Origin: Bradyrhizobium retamae
GTDB taxonomy: Bacteria > Pseudomonadota > Alphaproteobacteria > Rhizobiales > Xanthobacteraceae
Direction: 5' to 3'
Assembly: GCF_001440415.1 (NCBI RefSeq)
Contig: NZ_LLYA01000013.1
Location: forward strand, 62,001 to 126,000
Length of the DNA: 64,000 bases
Part shown: piece by piece, positions 51,100 to 59,931 of the stretch
How positions within the stretch are numbered: the stretch's first letter is position 1
Layout: the number at the start of each line of letters is the position of its first letter
Made by a program: the position numbers and the translations under genes
The notes under the pieces: generated by a model
What the model was told of the DNA's origin: nothing
Databases searched by the model: none
The model's input: only the letters and a program-made list of their open reading frames with translations

Positions 51100-51406
51100 G
51101 GTCTTTCCGCCATCTCCCTCGTTCCGCCCGCCCCAGTGATTGTCGGCTCACCTTCAAAAGTCGGGCAGAGGCCAAGCCTACACGGGGAAAAGCGGTTGGA
51201 ACAGCCTGCGAGATCAGGTTGATACGGCAGGCTCCTATGCGCATGACGGGGCTTGCGCGGCCGATTGCGCCGAGGCGGGAGGCTGTAGGGGGACAAAGGC
51301 GCACTTGGGCCGTGTCCACCATATTGATTGACGTTGCAGAATTCCCGAGAAATGGTGGTCACGCCTCGCTTTGCCCACCTACAATTCCTGCGCGCCGGTG
51401 ACATTG
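51100..51406. other. Gene-free interval before the lytic transglycosylase
   Basis: No credible gene is seen in this 307-base gap. It holds a partial copy of the GGTGGGCACGGC...TTTGCCCACC repeat (about 51348-51393). It must contain the divergent promoters of the molybdenum hydroxylase operon and the transglycosylase, but no clear consensus is visible. Confidence 0.55.
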
Positions 51407-52750
51407 ATGCTGCTTCACAGATCCCTCGTTGCTGCCACGGCGTCCCTGTTTCTTTCATCTCTCGCCATCGCCCAACCAGTCCTCGCCCCAGTCCGTCCCG
51501 CACCGAGAGTTGCACCGGCACCCGGTCAGCAGCCACCGGCCGCCGCTCCGCGCGCGCCGCGTGCAGCCGCCTGCCATAACGGCCTATCGTTCGACCGCTT
51601 CCTGGCCGACCTCAAACAACAGGCCGCCGCAGAGGGCGTGTCGCAGCGCACGTTGGCCGAAGCCGCTCCCTACCTCGTCTATGACCAGAGCATCGTCAAC
51701 CGCGACCGCGGCCAGCGCGTGTTCGGCCAGGTGTTCACCGAGTTCGCACGGAACAGGGCGTCCGATGGCGCGGCGAAAAATGCGCAGGCGCGAATCCGGA
51801 TGCATGCGGCCGCGTTCAACCGCGCCGAGAAGGAATATGGCGTGCCGCCGGCCGTGATCGCCGCGTTCTGGGGGCTGGAGAGCAGTTTTGGCGCCGAGCT
51901 AGGCAATCTGCATACGCTGCGCTCGTTGGTGTCGCTGGCCTACGACTGCCGCCGCTCCGAGATGTTCAGCAAGGAAACCATCGCCGCGCTGAAGATCATC
52001 GAACGGGGCGATCTCACGGCAAGCGAGATGATCGGCGCATGGGCCGGCGAGCTCGGGCAGACGCAGTTCCTGGCGACGCACTACTTCAACTACGCGGTGG
52101 ACTATGACGGCGACGGCCACCGCAACCTGTTGCGCAGCCCGTCCGACGTGATCGGCTCGACCGCGAACTATATCGCCAACGGTTTGAAATGGCGGCGCGG
52201 CGAGCCGTGGCTGCAGGAAGTGCGCGCGCCGCAAAATTTTCCGTGGGAGCAGGCTGACCTCACGACAAAGCTGCCGCGCGCAAAATTCGCGCAGCTCGGC
52301 GTCACCTATCCCGACGGCCGTCCGCTGCCAAACGACGACCTGCCGGCCTCGCTACTGCTACCGATGGGCCGCACCGGACCGGCGTTTCTGGCCTATGCGA
52401 ATTTCGCTGCCTATACCGAGTGGAACAACTCGCTGATCTATTCGACCACCGCCGCCTATCTCGCCAGCCGCATCGCCGGCGCCCCGCCAATGCGGCAGCC
52501 ATCGGCGCCGGTCGCACAACTGCCGCTCAACGAGCTGAAGGAGCTGCAGCAGCTCCTGGTGCGCGCCGGCTACAATGTCGGCAAGGTCGACGGCGTGATG
52601 GGGCAGTTGAGCCGCACGGCGGTGAAGGCGATGCAGATCAAATACGGCCTGCCGGCGGATTCCTGGCCGACGGCGGAGCTCTTGGCGCGGATGCGCGGCC
52701 CCAGCGTCCAGGCGCAGCCCGCCGGCCTAGTGATGCCGGCAGCGCGGTAG
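51407..52750 (+). CDS. Lytic murein transglycosylase with peptidoglycan-binding domain
   Basis: A 447-residue periplasmic enzyme of the MltB-like group, which cleaves peptidoglycan glycan strands. A signal peptide (MLLHRSLVAATASLFLSSLA, cleavage about residue 22) is followed by a Pro/Ala linker and the SLT_2 domain with the catalytic glutamate in FWGLESSFGAEL (about 152-163). The C-terminus is a PGB_1-type binding domain (LQQLLVRAGYNVGKVDGVMG). The start at 51407 is chosen for the signal peptide. It is monocistronic. Confidence 0.94.
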   Translation: MLLHRSLVAATASLFLSSLAIAQPVLAPVRPAPRVAPAPGQQPPAAAPRAPRAAACHNGLSFDRFLADLKQQAAAEGVSQRTLAEAAPYLVYDQSIVNRDRGQRVFGQVFTEFARNRASDGAAKNAQARIRMHAAAFNRAEKEYGVPPAVIAAFWGLESSFGAELGNLHTLRSLVSLAYDCRRSEMFSKETIAALKIIERGDLTASEMIGAWAGELGQTQFLATHYFNYAVDYDGDGHRNLLRSPSDVIGSTANYIANGLKWRRGEPWLQEVRAPQNFPWEQADLTTKLPRAKFAQLGVTYPDGRPLPNDDLPASLLLPMGRTGPAFLAYANFAAYTEWNNSLIYSTTAAYLASRIAGAPPMRQPSAPVAQLPLNELKELQQLLVRAGYNVGKVDGVMGQLSRTAVKAMQIKYGLPADSWPTAELLARMRGPSVQAQPAGLVMPAAR

Positions 52751-52757
52751 TACCGCT

Positions 52758-52795
52758 GTCATTCCCGCGAAGGCGGGGAATCCAGTACGCCGCGG
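52758..52795. repeat. CCAGTACGCCGCG family repeat, half copy
   Basis: GTCATTCCCGCGAAGGCGGG followed by AATCCAGTACGCCGCGG, one arm of the element seen complete near 782 and 63496. Confidence 0.7.
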
Positions 52796-52831
52796 CCTAT
52801 CGGCCTCCTAAGCCATTCCCATGCCGCCGAT

Positions 52832-52872
52832 GTGTTACCCATGTCTCCGAACGGTGTTACCCATGTCCCCGG
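52832..52872. mobile_element. Tandem GTGTTACCCATGTCNCCG, probable insertion-sequence end remnant
   Basis: GTGTTACCCATGTCTCCGA (52832-52850) and GTGTTACCCATGTCCCCGG (52854-52872) stand in direct repeat 22 bases apart, followed by TCTGTACA. This resembles the terminal sequences of IS481/IS3-type elements; no transposase is present, so it would be a relic. Confidence 0.4.
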
Positions 52873-53019
52873 TCTGTACAGTAAGCCGGGCGACGACGAG
52901 CGGAGAATATTTGACCGCGTTCGGTAAGCTGCGAGCGTTGTATTTCCTTCGCAGCTTCCCATCTCGAACAACACCTCATCCTCCCGAGGCACCATTCCAC
53001 ATCACGAAATGAGCATCGC

Positions 53020-53523
53020 ATGTCTTTCCACGACCTAACCGTGCCGGCCTTCCTGCAGATTCTCGGCAGCCTTTCCGGCCTGCTCGCCAAGGCGGAAGCG
53101 CATTGCAAGGCAAAGAACATCCAGCCCGAGGTGTTGCTCAATGCCAGGCTTTACCCGGACATGTATCCGCTGACACGCCAGGTTCAGACTGCCTGCGATT
53201 TTGCCGCGAAGACCTGCGCGCGCCTCACTGGCAACGAAGTGCCGTCCATACACGATACCGAAAAAAGCTTTGAGGAATTGCAGCAGCGGATCGCGAAAAC
53301 GACCGACTATGTGAAGGCATTCAAGCCGGCGCAGTTCGAGGGCGGCGAGACGCGCGAAGTGACCTTCCCGATCGGCCCCAGCAACACCATGACGATGAAG
53401 GGCCAGCAATATCTCGTCAATTTCGCCTTCCCGAATTTTTACTTCCACGCCGCCACCGCGCACGGCATTTTGCGCCATAATGGCGTGGAAATCGGCAAGC
53501 GGGAGTTTCTCGGGGTGAGGTAA
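53020..53523 (+). CDS. DUF1993 domain-containing protein
   Basis: A 167-residue DUF1993 protein, related in fold to DinB-type bundles. FHDLTVPAFLQILGSLSGLL (about residues 3-22), LNARLYPDMYPLTRQVQTAC (about 41-60) and NFAFPNFYFHAATAHGILRH (about 135-154) are family landmarks, and the histidines may bind metal. Enzyme activity is not known. It follows the IS-end relic and is monocistronic. Confidence 0.9.
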   Translation: MSFHDLTVPAFLQILGSLSGLLAKAEAHCKAKNIQPEVLLNARLYPDMYPLTRQVQTACDFAAKTCARLTGNEVPSIHDTEKSFEELQQRIAKTTDYVKAFKPAQFEGGETREVTFPIGPSNTMTMKGQQYLVNFAFPNFYFHAATAHGILRHNGVEIGKREFLGVR

Positions 53524-53565
53524 TCGTCAGCGCAAGGCGGCCAGCTCGCGCGCAAGGTTTTCGCG

Positions 53566-53647
53566 GGCAAAGCGAAGCGGAGCCCACCATTCCTAGCGAG
53601 ATGCCGGATGGTGGGCACGGCTCTTCGCGCCTTTGCTCACCCTACAA
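53566..53647. repeat. GGTGGGCACGGC-type repeat copy
   Basis: GGAGCCCACCATTC and GATGGTGGGCACGGCTC form inverted arms ending CTTTGCTCACCCTACAA. It is similar to the copy at 55904-56010. Confidence 0.65.
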
Positions 53648-53650
53648 GTC

Positions 53651-54091
53651 CTACCGCATCGTGATCGCTAATCCGCTGAGATCGGCGTTCGCCATCAACC
53701 CGACCTGGTGCCCGGTCAATTCCAGCACCGCACCCTTCTGGTTGGTGAGCACGATCGCGCGTGCGCCGCGGCCGACCGCCAGGCCCGCGCCGGCTGCGCC
53801 GTACACGCCCGCGACATCGGAAGGACGATAGATGTTGCTGACGCGGCCGCGCAGCACGGTCTTCGATCCGCCGAACACCAGGCCGTAGTCGAGCCCGCCG
53901 GTCGACAGCGGATAGCGTCGCCCGTGAAAATTCAGAACGCCGCTGCCGCCGGAGCCGCCGATGATCCATCCCGCCTTGTAGATCGTGAGCTGCACGAAAC
54001 CTTCGTCGGCATGCGCGGCAGAGGACAGCGTGACGCCGGCGAAGGCCGCAAACGCAAGCACGGTGGCGCGGACGGCGGATAGCATGTTCAT
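53651..54091 (-). CDS. Conserved hypothetical exported protein
   Basis: A 146-residue exported protein. A signal peptide (MNMLSAVRATVLAFAAFAGV, cleavage after SAAHA, about 28) precedes a glycine-rich beta domain (GWIIGGSGGSGVLNFHGRRY; GRVSNIYRPSDVAGVYGAAG; VLELTGHQVGLMANADLSGL). The repeated Gly/aromatic pattern resembles the EipA/DUF1134 periplasmic family, but this is not certain. It is monocistronic with its start fixed by the signal peptide. Confidence 0.7.
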   Translation of the reverse strand: MNMLSAVRATVLAFAAFAGVTLSSAAHADEGFVQLTIYKAGWIIGGSGGSGVLNFHGRRYPLSTGGLDYGLVFGGSKTVLRGRVSNIYRPSDVAGVYGAAGAGLAVGRGARAIVLTNQKGAVLELTGHQVGLMANADLSGLAITMR

Positions 54092-54464
54092 GGATCGTAT
54101 CTCCGGAGGGCTTGCAAATCGGAAAAGTGTCGGACGGGCTTTGCCTGCAGATTGAGTCGCAACTATCGGATTGTAGCCGATCGGCGCAAGGGGCAAAGCA
54201 TATTCAGGCCCTGCGCGACGCTCTGTGTGCCGACCCGCGCCGTGCGCCCGACACAATTTCATCACGATTGCACAAGCAAAAATGCCGGCCTGTGAACTGC
54301 GTTACTTTCACAGCCGTCGTATGCCGCTATCGTATCCAGCGAGTTTCCCTGACGGGCGGGACCTACAAACCTATCGGCGGGTCGTGAAGCACGGGCGCCG
54401 CTGCCTTTCCAGCGAGGCAGCGGCGCGTTAGGCTTCAAGGCACCGACCATCCACGAGGTGTCCC

Positions 54465-54854
54465 ATGCCCCCGATCCAGCATTTTGCGCCGCCCGCCGGC
54501 GTCAAGGCCCCGCCGCTATCCTTTGCCACGCGCACCGGCGACCTGCTGTTCATCTCGGGCATTCCGGGTTTTGACGACAAGGGCGCGCTGGCGGATGGTT
54601 TCGAGGCGCAGTTCGGCCTCGTCGTCGCCAATATCAAGCGCGTGCTCGACGAAGCCGGCGCGACGTTTCGCGATCTCGTCAAGGTCAACGTGCTGCTGAC
54701 GCGCGCATCCGACGTCGCCACGATGAACGTGCTGTATGCGTCGGCGTTCGGGCCGGCACCCTACCCGGCCCGAACCACCTGCGTGGTGCACGCGCTGCCC
54801 GACCCGAAGATGCTGATCGAGATCGAAGCTGTTGCATCACTGACGAAGGCGTAG
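54465..54854 (+). CDS. RidA family protein
   Basis: A 129-residue YjgF/YER057c/UK114 family protein, whose archetype RidA hydrolyses reactive enamine/imine intermediates of amino-acid metabolism. GDLLFISGIPGFDDKGALAD (about residues 25-44) and FRDLVKVNVLLTRASD (about 68-83) are landmarks, and the RidA-type arginine in PARTTCVVHALP and the acidic IEIEAVA are present. This places it in the broad group, although the subclass may not be the archetypal deaminase. It is monocistronic. Confidence 0.92.
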   Translation: MPPIQHFAPPAGVKAPPLSFATRTGDLLFISGIPGFDDKGALADGFEAQFGLVVANIKRVLDEAGATFRDLVKVNVLLTRASDVATMNVLYASAFGPAPYPARTTCVVHALPDPKMLIEIEAVASLTKA

Positions 54855-54905
54855 GGCGGATTAGCGACAGCGTAATCTGCCGACCTTGCGATCGTCGATG
54901 GGAAC

Positions 54906-55454
54906 TCACGGCTTCGGCATGGATTCCTTCAGTGTATTGCCGACGAAATCTGCGGCATGGCGATAGGCGGCGTCGTTGTCGCCGCGAAACGTCACCGTTC
55001 GCCGCATCAACAGTTTCTCGGCTTCGAGATCGAGCAACTGGATTTCGCCCCATTGCACCAGCGTGCTCATCTTGCGGATGCCGCCATAGACCACGAGCCG
55101 CGCGCCGGCCTTGCGCGCGGCGGCGATGAAGACGTCCTGCGACATGCTGGTGGCGGTGCAGGGGTGATCGGGGCATTCGATCGGTACCACGCGATAACCG
55201 CCCTGCGCCGCGAGATTGTCGCGCAGCAACGCGGCAAACGATGCGACGCGGGCGCGATGCTCCGCGCTCTGGTCCACGACTTCACCGGAAGTATCGAAAT
55301 AATCGAAATCCGCTACCGCGACCGCGATCGGCGCGGCGGCCGGCGATCCGCTCGATGCGAGCGACAATGCGGCCAGCGCGCAGAGCATCGTCAGCACGGC
55401 GTTCGCGCCATTGCGCCTGCGTGAGGCGTGCCGTCCGGTCGCCGTTTGCGTCAT
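54906..55454 (-). CDS. DUF2380/DUF3280-like exported protein
   Basis: A 182-residue protein with a basic N-terminus, a signal-like hydrophobic segment (about residues 18-42) and a Rossmann-like domain: IAVAVADFDYFDTSGEVVDQ (about 43-62), YRVVPIECPDHPC, ARLVVYGGIRKMSTLVQWGE and KLLMRRTVTFRGDNDAAY. The pattern matches DUF2380/DUF3280 proteins found in methylotrophs and rhizobia. Function is unknown. It is monocistronic. Confidence 0.78.
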   Translation of the reverse strand: MTQTATGRHASRRRNGANAVLTMLCALAALSLASSGSPAAAPIAVAVADFDYFDTSGEVVDQSAEHRARVASFAALLRDNLAAQGGYRVVPIECPDHPCTATSMSQDVFIAAARKAGARLVVYGGIRKMSTLVQWGEIQLLDLEAEKLLMRRTVTFRGDNDAAYRHAADFVGNTLKESMPKP

Positions 55455-55633
55455 GCCTGGCCTCCTTCAATTCCGTCGTCGGCATCGCCACGCTGCCGAC
55501 GGGAGCAAATTGTAACAGGGCCTAAGAATTTCGCTAACCCATTCCGCGGCTCCGTCTTTGAACCTTCCCGCCCTCGTCGCTACTCAATCGGTGATCGGGC
55601 GCTGAGCCCCGTATTCAAAACAGGAGATTGAAG

Positions 55634-55888
55634 ATGCGTCGCATTTTTGCCCTTTGCGCCGTTGCCGCTATCGGTTTCACCGCGCTTGCCGCGTCGAGCC
55701 CGGCCCAGGCCTCGTATCATCTGATCCGCTGGCAGGACACCGGGTTCTGCCAGATCTGGGACCGAAGCATCCCGACCGCGCCGTATCCCGGGAATTACGC
55801 CGTGATCGCGGGCTCAGAGGTGCCGACGTTCGGCGACGCGCTGGTGTTCAAGGACGGCATGCTGCGCAACGGCACCTGCTCGTTTTGA
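55634..55888 (+). CDS. Small secreted hypothetical protein
   Basis: An 84-residue protein with a signal peptide (MRRIFALCAVAAIGFTALAA, cleavage after AQA, about 26) and a mature part of about 57 residues containing two cysteines (FCQIWD and GTCSF) that may form a disulfide. A good AGGAG site lies 10 bases upstream. It is not recognised as a named family. Confidence 0.7.
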   Translation: MRRIFALCAVAAIGFTALAASSPAQASYHLIRWQDTGFCQIWDRSIPTAPYPGNYAVIAGSEVPTFGDALVFKDGMLRNGTCSF

Positions 55889-55903
55889 CCCGACATCTGT
55901 AGA

Positions 55904-56010
55904 GTGGGCAAAGATTTATAGGATGGGCAAAGGCGCTCGAGCGCCGTGCCACCATTCCAACCGGTGATCTGAATGGTGGGCACGCTGTCGCTTTGCCCAC
56001 CCTTCAATTC
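55904..56010. repeat. GGTGGGCACGGC-type repeat copy
   Basis: GGGCAAAGGCGCTCGAGCGC then GTGCCACCATTC and GAATGGTGGGCACGC, closing with CTTTGCCCACCC. Clear inverted arms; related to the copies at 53566 and 51348. Confidence 0.7.
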
Positions 56011-56092
56011 CTGACGTAGTCGCCGCCAACCATCTTGTACAAGCGGGCGCGCTTGCTATCCTCTGGCAAAACCAAGCAAGAGGAAACGCGCC

Positions 56093-56851
56093 ATGCCACT
56101 TCTCCAAAATCACATCGCCGTAATTACCGGCGCAGGTTCCGGTATCGGGCGCGCGATTGCGAGCGGCTATGCACGGGAGGGCGCGCGGGTCGTGCTGCTC
56201 GACAGGGACGAGAACGCGGTAGCAGAAGCCGCAAGGGAAATCGGCGACAAGGCCGTCAGCTTTGCGCTCGACGTCGCAAAACGCGAGGATTGCGTCGCGA
56301 TGGCGAAGCAGGTCGCCGACAAGGTCGGCCAGGTCTCGGTCCTCGTCAACAATGCCGGCATCGTCCGCCGCAACGGCATGCTGGGCGCGGCGGAAGCTGT
56401 GATCAGCGACTGGGAAGACATCATCGCGATCAACCTCACCGGCGTCTTCAACGTGACGCATGCCTTTCTCGAACCCTTGCGCGCGAGCAAGGGGCGCATC
56501 GTCAACATCGGCTCGATCCAGTCCTTCGTGCATGTGCGCACACCGAGCTCGCCGGCCTACACCGCCTCCAAGCACGGCGTGCTCGGTTTCACCAAGGCGC
56601 TCGCCGCCGAACTCGGCAAGGAAGGCGTCCGCGTCAATGCAATCGGCCCCGGCTTCATCGCAACGCCACTGAACGCCAACGCCCGCGCCAACAATCCGGA
56701 ACTGGTGAAAACCTTCATGGATCACACGCCGCTCGGCCGGCCCGGCACCGCGGAGGACATCGTCGGCCCCGCGATCTTCCTGGCGTCCGATCTGTCGGCT
56801 TACGTCTCCGGATCGATCGTAATGGTCGACGGCGGCTATCGGGCGGTGTGA
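56093..56851 (+). CDS. SDR family oxidoreductase
   Basis: A 252-residue classical short-chain dehydrogenase. The cofactor loop is VITGAGSGIGRAIASGYA (about residues 10-27), with NNAGIV (about 88-93), the catalytic serine in NIGSIQSF, and YTASKHGVLG (about 158-167) with tyrosine and lysine. The C-terminal VSGSIVMVDGGYRAV is typical of FabG-like or keto-sugar reductases. A strong P450 gene follows after 7 bases, so the pair may act on one substrate. NAD or NADP preference is not certain. Confidence 0.93.
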   Translation: MPLLQNHIAVITGAGSGIGRAIASGYAREGARVVLLDRDENAVAEAAREIGDKAVSFALDVAKREDCVAMAKQVADKVGQVSVLVNNAGIVRRNGMLGAAEAVISDWEDIIAINLTGVFNVTHAFLEPLRASKGRIVNIGSIQSFVHVRTPSSPAYTASKHGVLGFTKALAAELGKEGVRVNAIGPGFIATPLNANARANNPELVKTFMDHTPLGRPGTAEDIVGPAIFLASDLSAYVSGSIVMVDGGYRAV

Positions 56852-56858
56852 GGTCATC

Positions 56859-58031
56859 ATGTCCAACGCCCCGCCCTTCGACATCGACGTCCCCGCCTTC
56901 TGGGCCGATCCCTATCCCGCGCTGGCGAAGATGCGGAAAGAGGCGCCGATCGCGTTCGTGCCGCAGCTCGGCTCGACCGTGTTCACCCGGCGCGACGACA
57001 TCTTTACCCAGGAGAAGCGCATCGACGTGTTCTCCTCGCATCAGCCGAACGGGCTGATGAACGTTCTGATGGGCCACAACATGATGCGCAAGGATGGCGA
57101 AGCGCACATGACGGAGCGGCAGGCAATGTTTCCCGCGGTGTCGCCGCGCACGGTGCGCGACACCTGGATCCGGCAGTTTCAGGCCCATGCCGACCGCATC
57201 CTTGATGAGCTCGTGCCGCAAGGCTCCGCCGATCTCTGCAAGGCGTTCGCGCTGCCGCTGTCGGCCGAATGCTTAAAAGACGTCACCGGGCTGACCAACA
57301 TGCGCTACCAGGACATGGACGCGTGGTCGCAGGCGATGATCGACGGCATCGCCAATTACACCGGCAACAAGGAGGTCGAGGCGCGCTGCCATGCCGCGAC
57401 CGCCGGCATTGATGCTGCGATCGACGACATGATTCCGGTGGTGAAGAAACACCCCAACACCTCGATCCTGAGCGTGCTGCTGGCTTCAGGCCAGAACATG
57501 GAAAGCATCCGCGCCAACATCAAGCTCGCGATCTCCGGCGGCCAGAACGAGCCGCGCGATGCGATATCAGGTGCGACCTGGGCCTTGCTGACGCATCCCG
57601 ATCAGCTCGTGCTGGTGCGCGGCGGAAAAGCAAAGTGGATCGACGTGTTCGAGGAATATGCACGCTGGATCGCGCCGATCCAGATGTCGCCGCGCCGGGT
57701 CGCAAAACCGTGGACGTATCACGGCGTCGACTTCGAACCGGAGGACCGCGTGTTCTTCATGTTCGGATCGGCCAACCGCGACGAGGCATGTTTCAACGAC
57801 CCCGATCGTTTCGACATCACGCGCGATACGCAAAAGAGCATCGCCTTCGGCGCCGGCCCGCATTATTGCGCCGGCGCGTTCGCCTCGCGCGCCATGGTCG
57901 CCGACGTCGCGTTGCCGAGCCTGTTCGCGCGGCTGCAAGGCCTGCGGCTGGACGAGCGCGAACCAGTGCGGATCGGCGGCTGGGCGTTTCGGGGGCTGCT
58001 CAATCTTCCGGTGAAGTGGGACGCGGCGTGA
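56859..58031 (+). CDS. Cytochrome P450
   Basis: A 390-residue soluble bacterial P450. The heme-cysteine loop is FGAGPHYCAGAF (cysteine about residue 337), an EEYARWIAPIQMSPRRVAK region holds the ExxR/substrate-recognition area, and the meander DPDRFDITRD is present. The I-helix reads AISGGQNEPRDAISGATWAL (about 226-245), in which the usual acid-alcohol (D/E)T pair is replaced by Asn-Glu-Pro. No ferredoxin or reductase gene is adjacent. The upstream SDR gene probably belongs to the same pathway. The substrate is unknown. Confidence 0.93.
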   Translation: MSNAPPFDIDVPAFWADPYPALAKMRKEAPIAFVPQLGSTVFTRRDDIFTQEKRIDVFSSHQPNGLMNVLMGHNMMRKDGEAHMTERQAMFPAVSPRTVRDTWIRQFQAHADRILDELVPQGSADLCKAFALPLSAECLKDVTGLTNMRYQDMDAWSQAMIDGIANYTGNKEVEARCHAATAGIDAAIDDMIPVVKKHPNTSILSVLLASGQNMESIRANIKLAISGGQNEPRDAISGATWALLTHPDQLVLVRGGKAKWIDVFEEYARWIAPIQMSPRRVAKPWTYHGVDFEPEDRVFFMFGSANRDEACFNDPDRFDITRDTQKSIAFGAGPHYCAGAFASRAMVADVALPSLFARLQGLRLDEREPVRIGGWAFRGLLNLPVKWDAA

Positions 58032-58092
58032 TCTCGCCGTGACGGCCTACTGGCGCGGGCATTCCTGATAAGACAACGTGTTGATGATCGTG

Positions 58093-58284
58093 CTACCCGG
58101 AACGGTGCATATGCTGGAACACCGAGCGCATCGCGAGATACCAGAGATAACCCGCGATGGTCCCACAAACGGCAAGAAGGATGATGTAGGCGGGATGATA
58201 CTCGCCGCTCCACCACAGCATTCCGCCAATCCAGAAGATGGTGAAGAAGATGGCGCCGAGCTTCAAACGCTTCGTCTGATCCAT
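58093..58284 (-). CDS. Small membrane protein, two transmembrane segments
   Basis: A 63-residue protein (MDQTKRLKLGAIFFTIFWIG at the start, then WWSGEYHPAYIILLAVCGTI in the middle) with two hydrophobic helices joined by a short loop. The start at 58284 excludes 12 upstream residues. It is not a known family and may be an envelope-associated small protein. Confidence 0.6.
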   Translation of the reverse strand: MDQTKRLKLGAIFFTIFWIGGMLWWSGEYHPAYIILLAVCGTIAGYLWYLAMRSVFQHMHRSG

Positions 58285-58482
58285 GACATCCCTCCGATGC
58301 CTGGCGATGGATGGCATCATGAGCGCTGCGACCTCGCCGCACCGTGAGCAGCGTCACGCAGCGCCGAGGCTATGAACCCATAAATCCAGAGTGGTTGGCG
58401 GATTTCCGCTTTGATGCGCGTTCCGGACTCACATCGGACATCGCGTGAGGTCCGAAAAATGCCAACAGGCGACCTGCCGGAT

Positions 58483-58923
58483 TCAAATTGCCTGTGCGGT
58501 CGCGTTCTCTCGCGATGCGGCTGCTACATCACGCATGACGCCGGACACGGTGCTGTATGCCACCACCCAGGCCGACTTCGCCGCTGGCGTCCAAGCCTCT
58601 TTCAATCCCTGCTCCAGGGTCCATAGCAAGGCTGCACCAACCGTGTCGTAATGCCGATCCTCTACGCCATACCGAATATGGTTTCGCCCGAGGATCTCTA
58701 GCGTCGGTACCAACGACGGCAAGTCATCGACACTGTTGATCACGGCACTCAATGCCTGGACCAGCTTCCGGCGCTGCTCTTTCATATCTGCATTCTTGAA
58801 CAATCGTTGCAGCGATGGATCGAGCGTAAACAGTCTCTCATAGAACAAACCAGCCGCGACATCGCTGATCGGAACGACCTTTGCCCAGGTCGACTTGAGA
58901 AGTTCTTTCGTTTCGGGAGACAT
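58483..58923 (-). CDS. Bacterial single-domain hemoglobin
   Basis: A 146-residue globin of the flavohemoglobin/Vgb type. The B10 tyrosine is Y28 (GLFYERLF), the proximal histidine F8 is H82 in LGRNHIRYGV, and the EF region follows; it has no reductase domain. Such proteins bind oxygen and NO and help with NO detoxification and microaerobic metabolism. The upstream region (58924-59214) has no clear FixK/FNR site. It is monocistronic. Confidence 0.92.
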   Translation of the reverse strand: MSPETKELLKSTWAKVVPISDVAAGLFYERLFTLDPSLQRLFKNADMKEQRRKLVQALSAVINSVDDLPSLVPTLEILGRNHIRYGVEDRHYDTVGAALLWTLEQGLKEAWTPAAKSAWVVAYSTVSGVMRDVAAASRENATAQAI

Positions 58924-59214
58924 GGCAGCACTTTCCTATCCGTTTGAATAATCTGGTCGGAACACTGCAAATATGTGCTGGGCCAACGCGCCAAGGTTCG
59001 ATACCGGCACAATGATTTGTTGAGATCAGTACGTTCTCATATTGCGAACGGCCCCAAAAGAGCAGCGGCTCGCAGTTCATCTTCAGACCCACAGCAACGG
59101 CCAGACTTGACCAGCGCCGGCTCTATCAGGCCTGCTGCGGATTGCTGTCCCTGGCGCGATCTGCCGGAACTCGATGCCCGCTGCATTTAGTTGCGCGCTT
59201 ATGGGTCCACGCCC

Positions 59215-59481
59215 CTAGCCAAACCGCGCCCGTGACCGCTCCCTCGCCTTCTCGGCCTCGACCTCGCGGTCACGCGGCGGCGCGTTGGTCTGCAGCGAGG
59301 CCAGCAAGCGCCGCGCGCTGTCGGAGACTTCGGAAACCGCGCGGTTGAACGCCTCGGCGTTCGCCTGCGAAGGCGAATTGAAGCCGGAGAGCTTGCGCAC
59401 GAATTGCAGCGCGGAGGCATGGATCTCCGCATGCGTGGCCGGGGGATCGAAGTTGAACAGGGTCTTGATGTTACGGCACAT
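59215..59481 (-). CDS. DUF2277 domain-containing protein
   Basis: An 88-residue protein with the typical MCRNIKTLFNFDPPATHAEI N-terminus and a helical LQFVRKLSGFNSPSQANAEA segment (about residues 27-46). It matches DUF2277. Function is unknown. Its start is 34 bases downstream of no other gene, and it is convergent with none. Confidence 0.88.
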   Translation of the reverse strand: MCRNIKTLFNFDPPATHAEIHASALQFVRKLSGFNSPSQANAEAFNRAVSEVSDSARRLLASLQTNAPPRDREVEAEKARERSRARFG

Positions 59482-59611
59482 GGTTTTCTCTTCTGCAGAG
59501 GTCTTCGATCAAGGACGAACGGCCGGTGCAAAATCCGACGGCGTGGCTTATTCTGTCATGAAACTAGCGGCGTGTTCACCCCTGTCGGCACCTCGAAACA
59601 GCGAGTTCCCG

Positions 59612-59851
59612 ATGCCCCACGTGACCTACAAGATCGTCGAACATGACGGCGGCTGGGCCTACACCGTCAACGGCGTGTTTTCCGAGCCGTTTCCGAACCG
59701 CGCCGCGGCGCTGGCAGCCGCCCGGCGCGCGGCCGCCGAGCAGCGCGTGCCCGGGCGCACCGAGGTGATCGAATACGAAACCGAGGATGGAAAATGGCGC
59801 TCGGAGACCGCCGCCGGCAATGACCGGCCGGAAACCGAAGTGGAAGGTTAG
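59612..59851 (+). CDS. DUF2188-like small protein
   Basis: A 79-residue protein: MPHVTYKIVEHDGGWAYTVN at the start, then VFSEPFPNRAAALAAARRAA (about residues 22-41) and an acidic, hydrophilic tail. The beta-hairpin plus helix layout resembles DUF2188. The start at 59612 is preferred over an open extension upstream. It is followed by the alpha/beta hydrolase gene after 80 bases. Confidence 0.75.
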   Translation: MPHVTYKIVEHDGGWAYTVNGVFSEPFPNRAAALAAARRAAAEQRVPGRTEVIEYETEDGKWRSETAAGNDRPETEVEG

Positions 59852-59931
59852 TGCATTGTTCGGCGGTCTGGTGTGCTAGGTTCCCCCGTCAAGCGGTCGG
59901 CAAAGACGGCCGCAGTCTTGGGGAGACCACG

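Noticed and set aside
58047..58229. Alternative minus-strand frame near the small membrane protein
   Set aside because: It overlaps the better-supported 63-residue membrane protein and lacks features.
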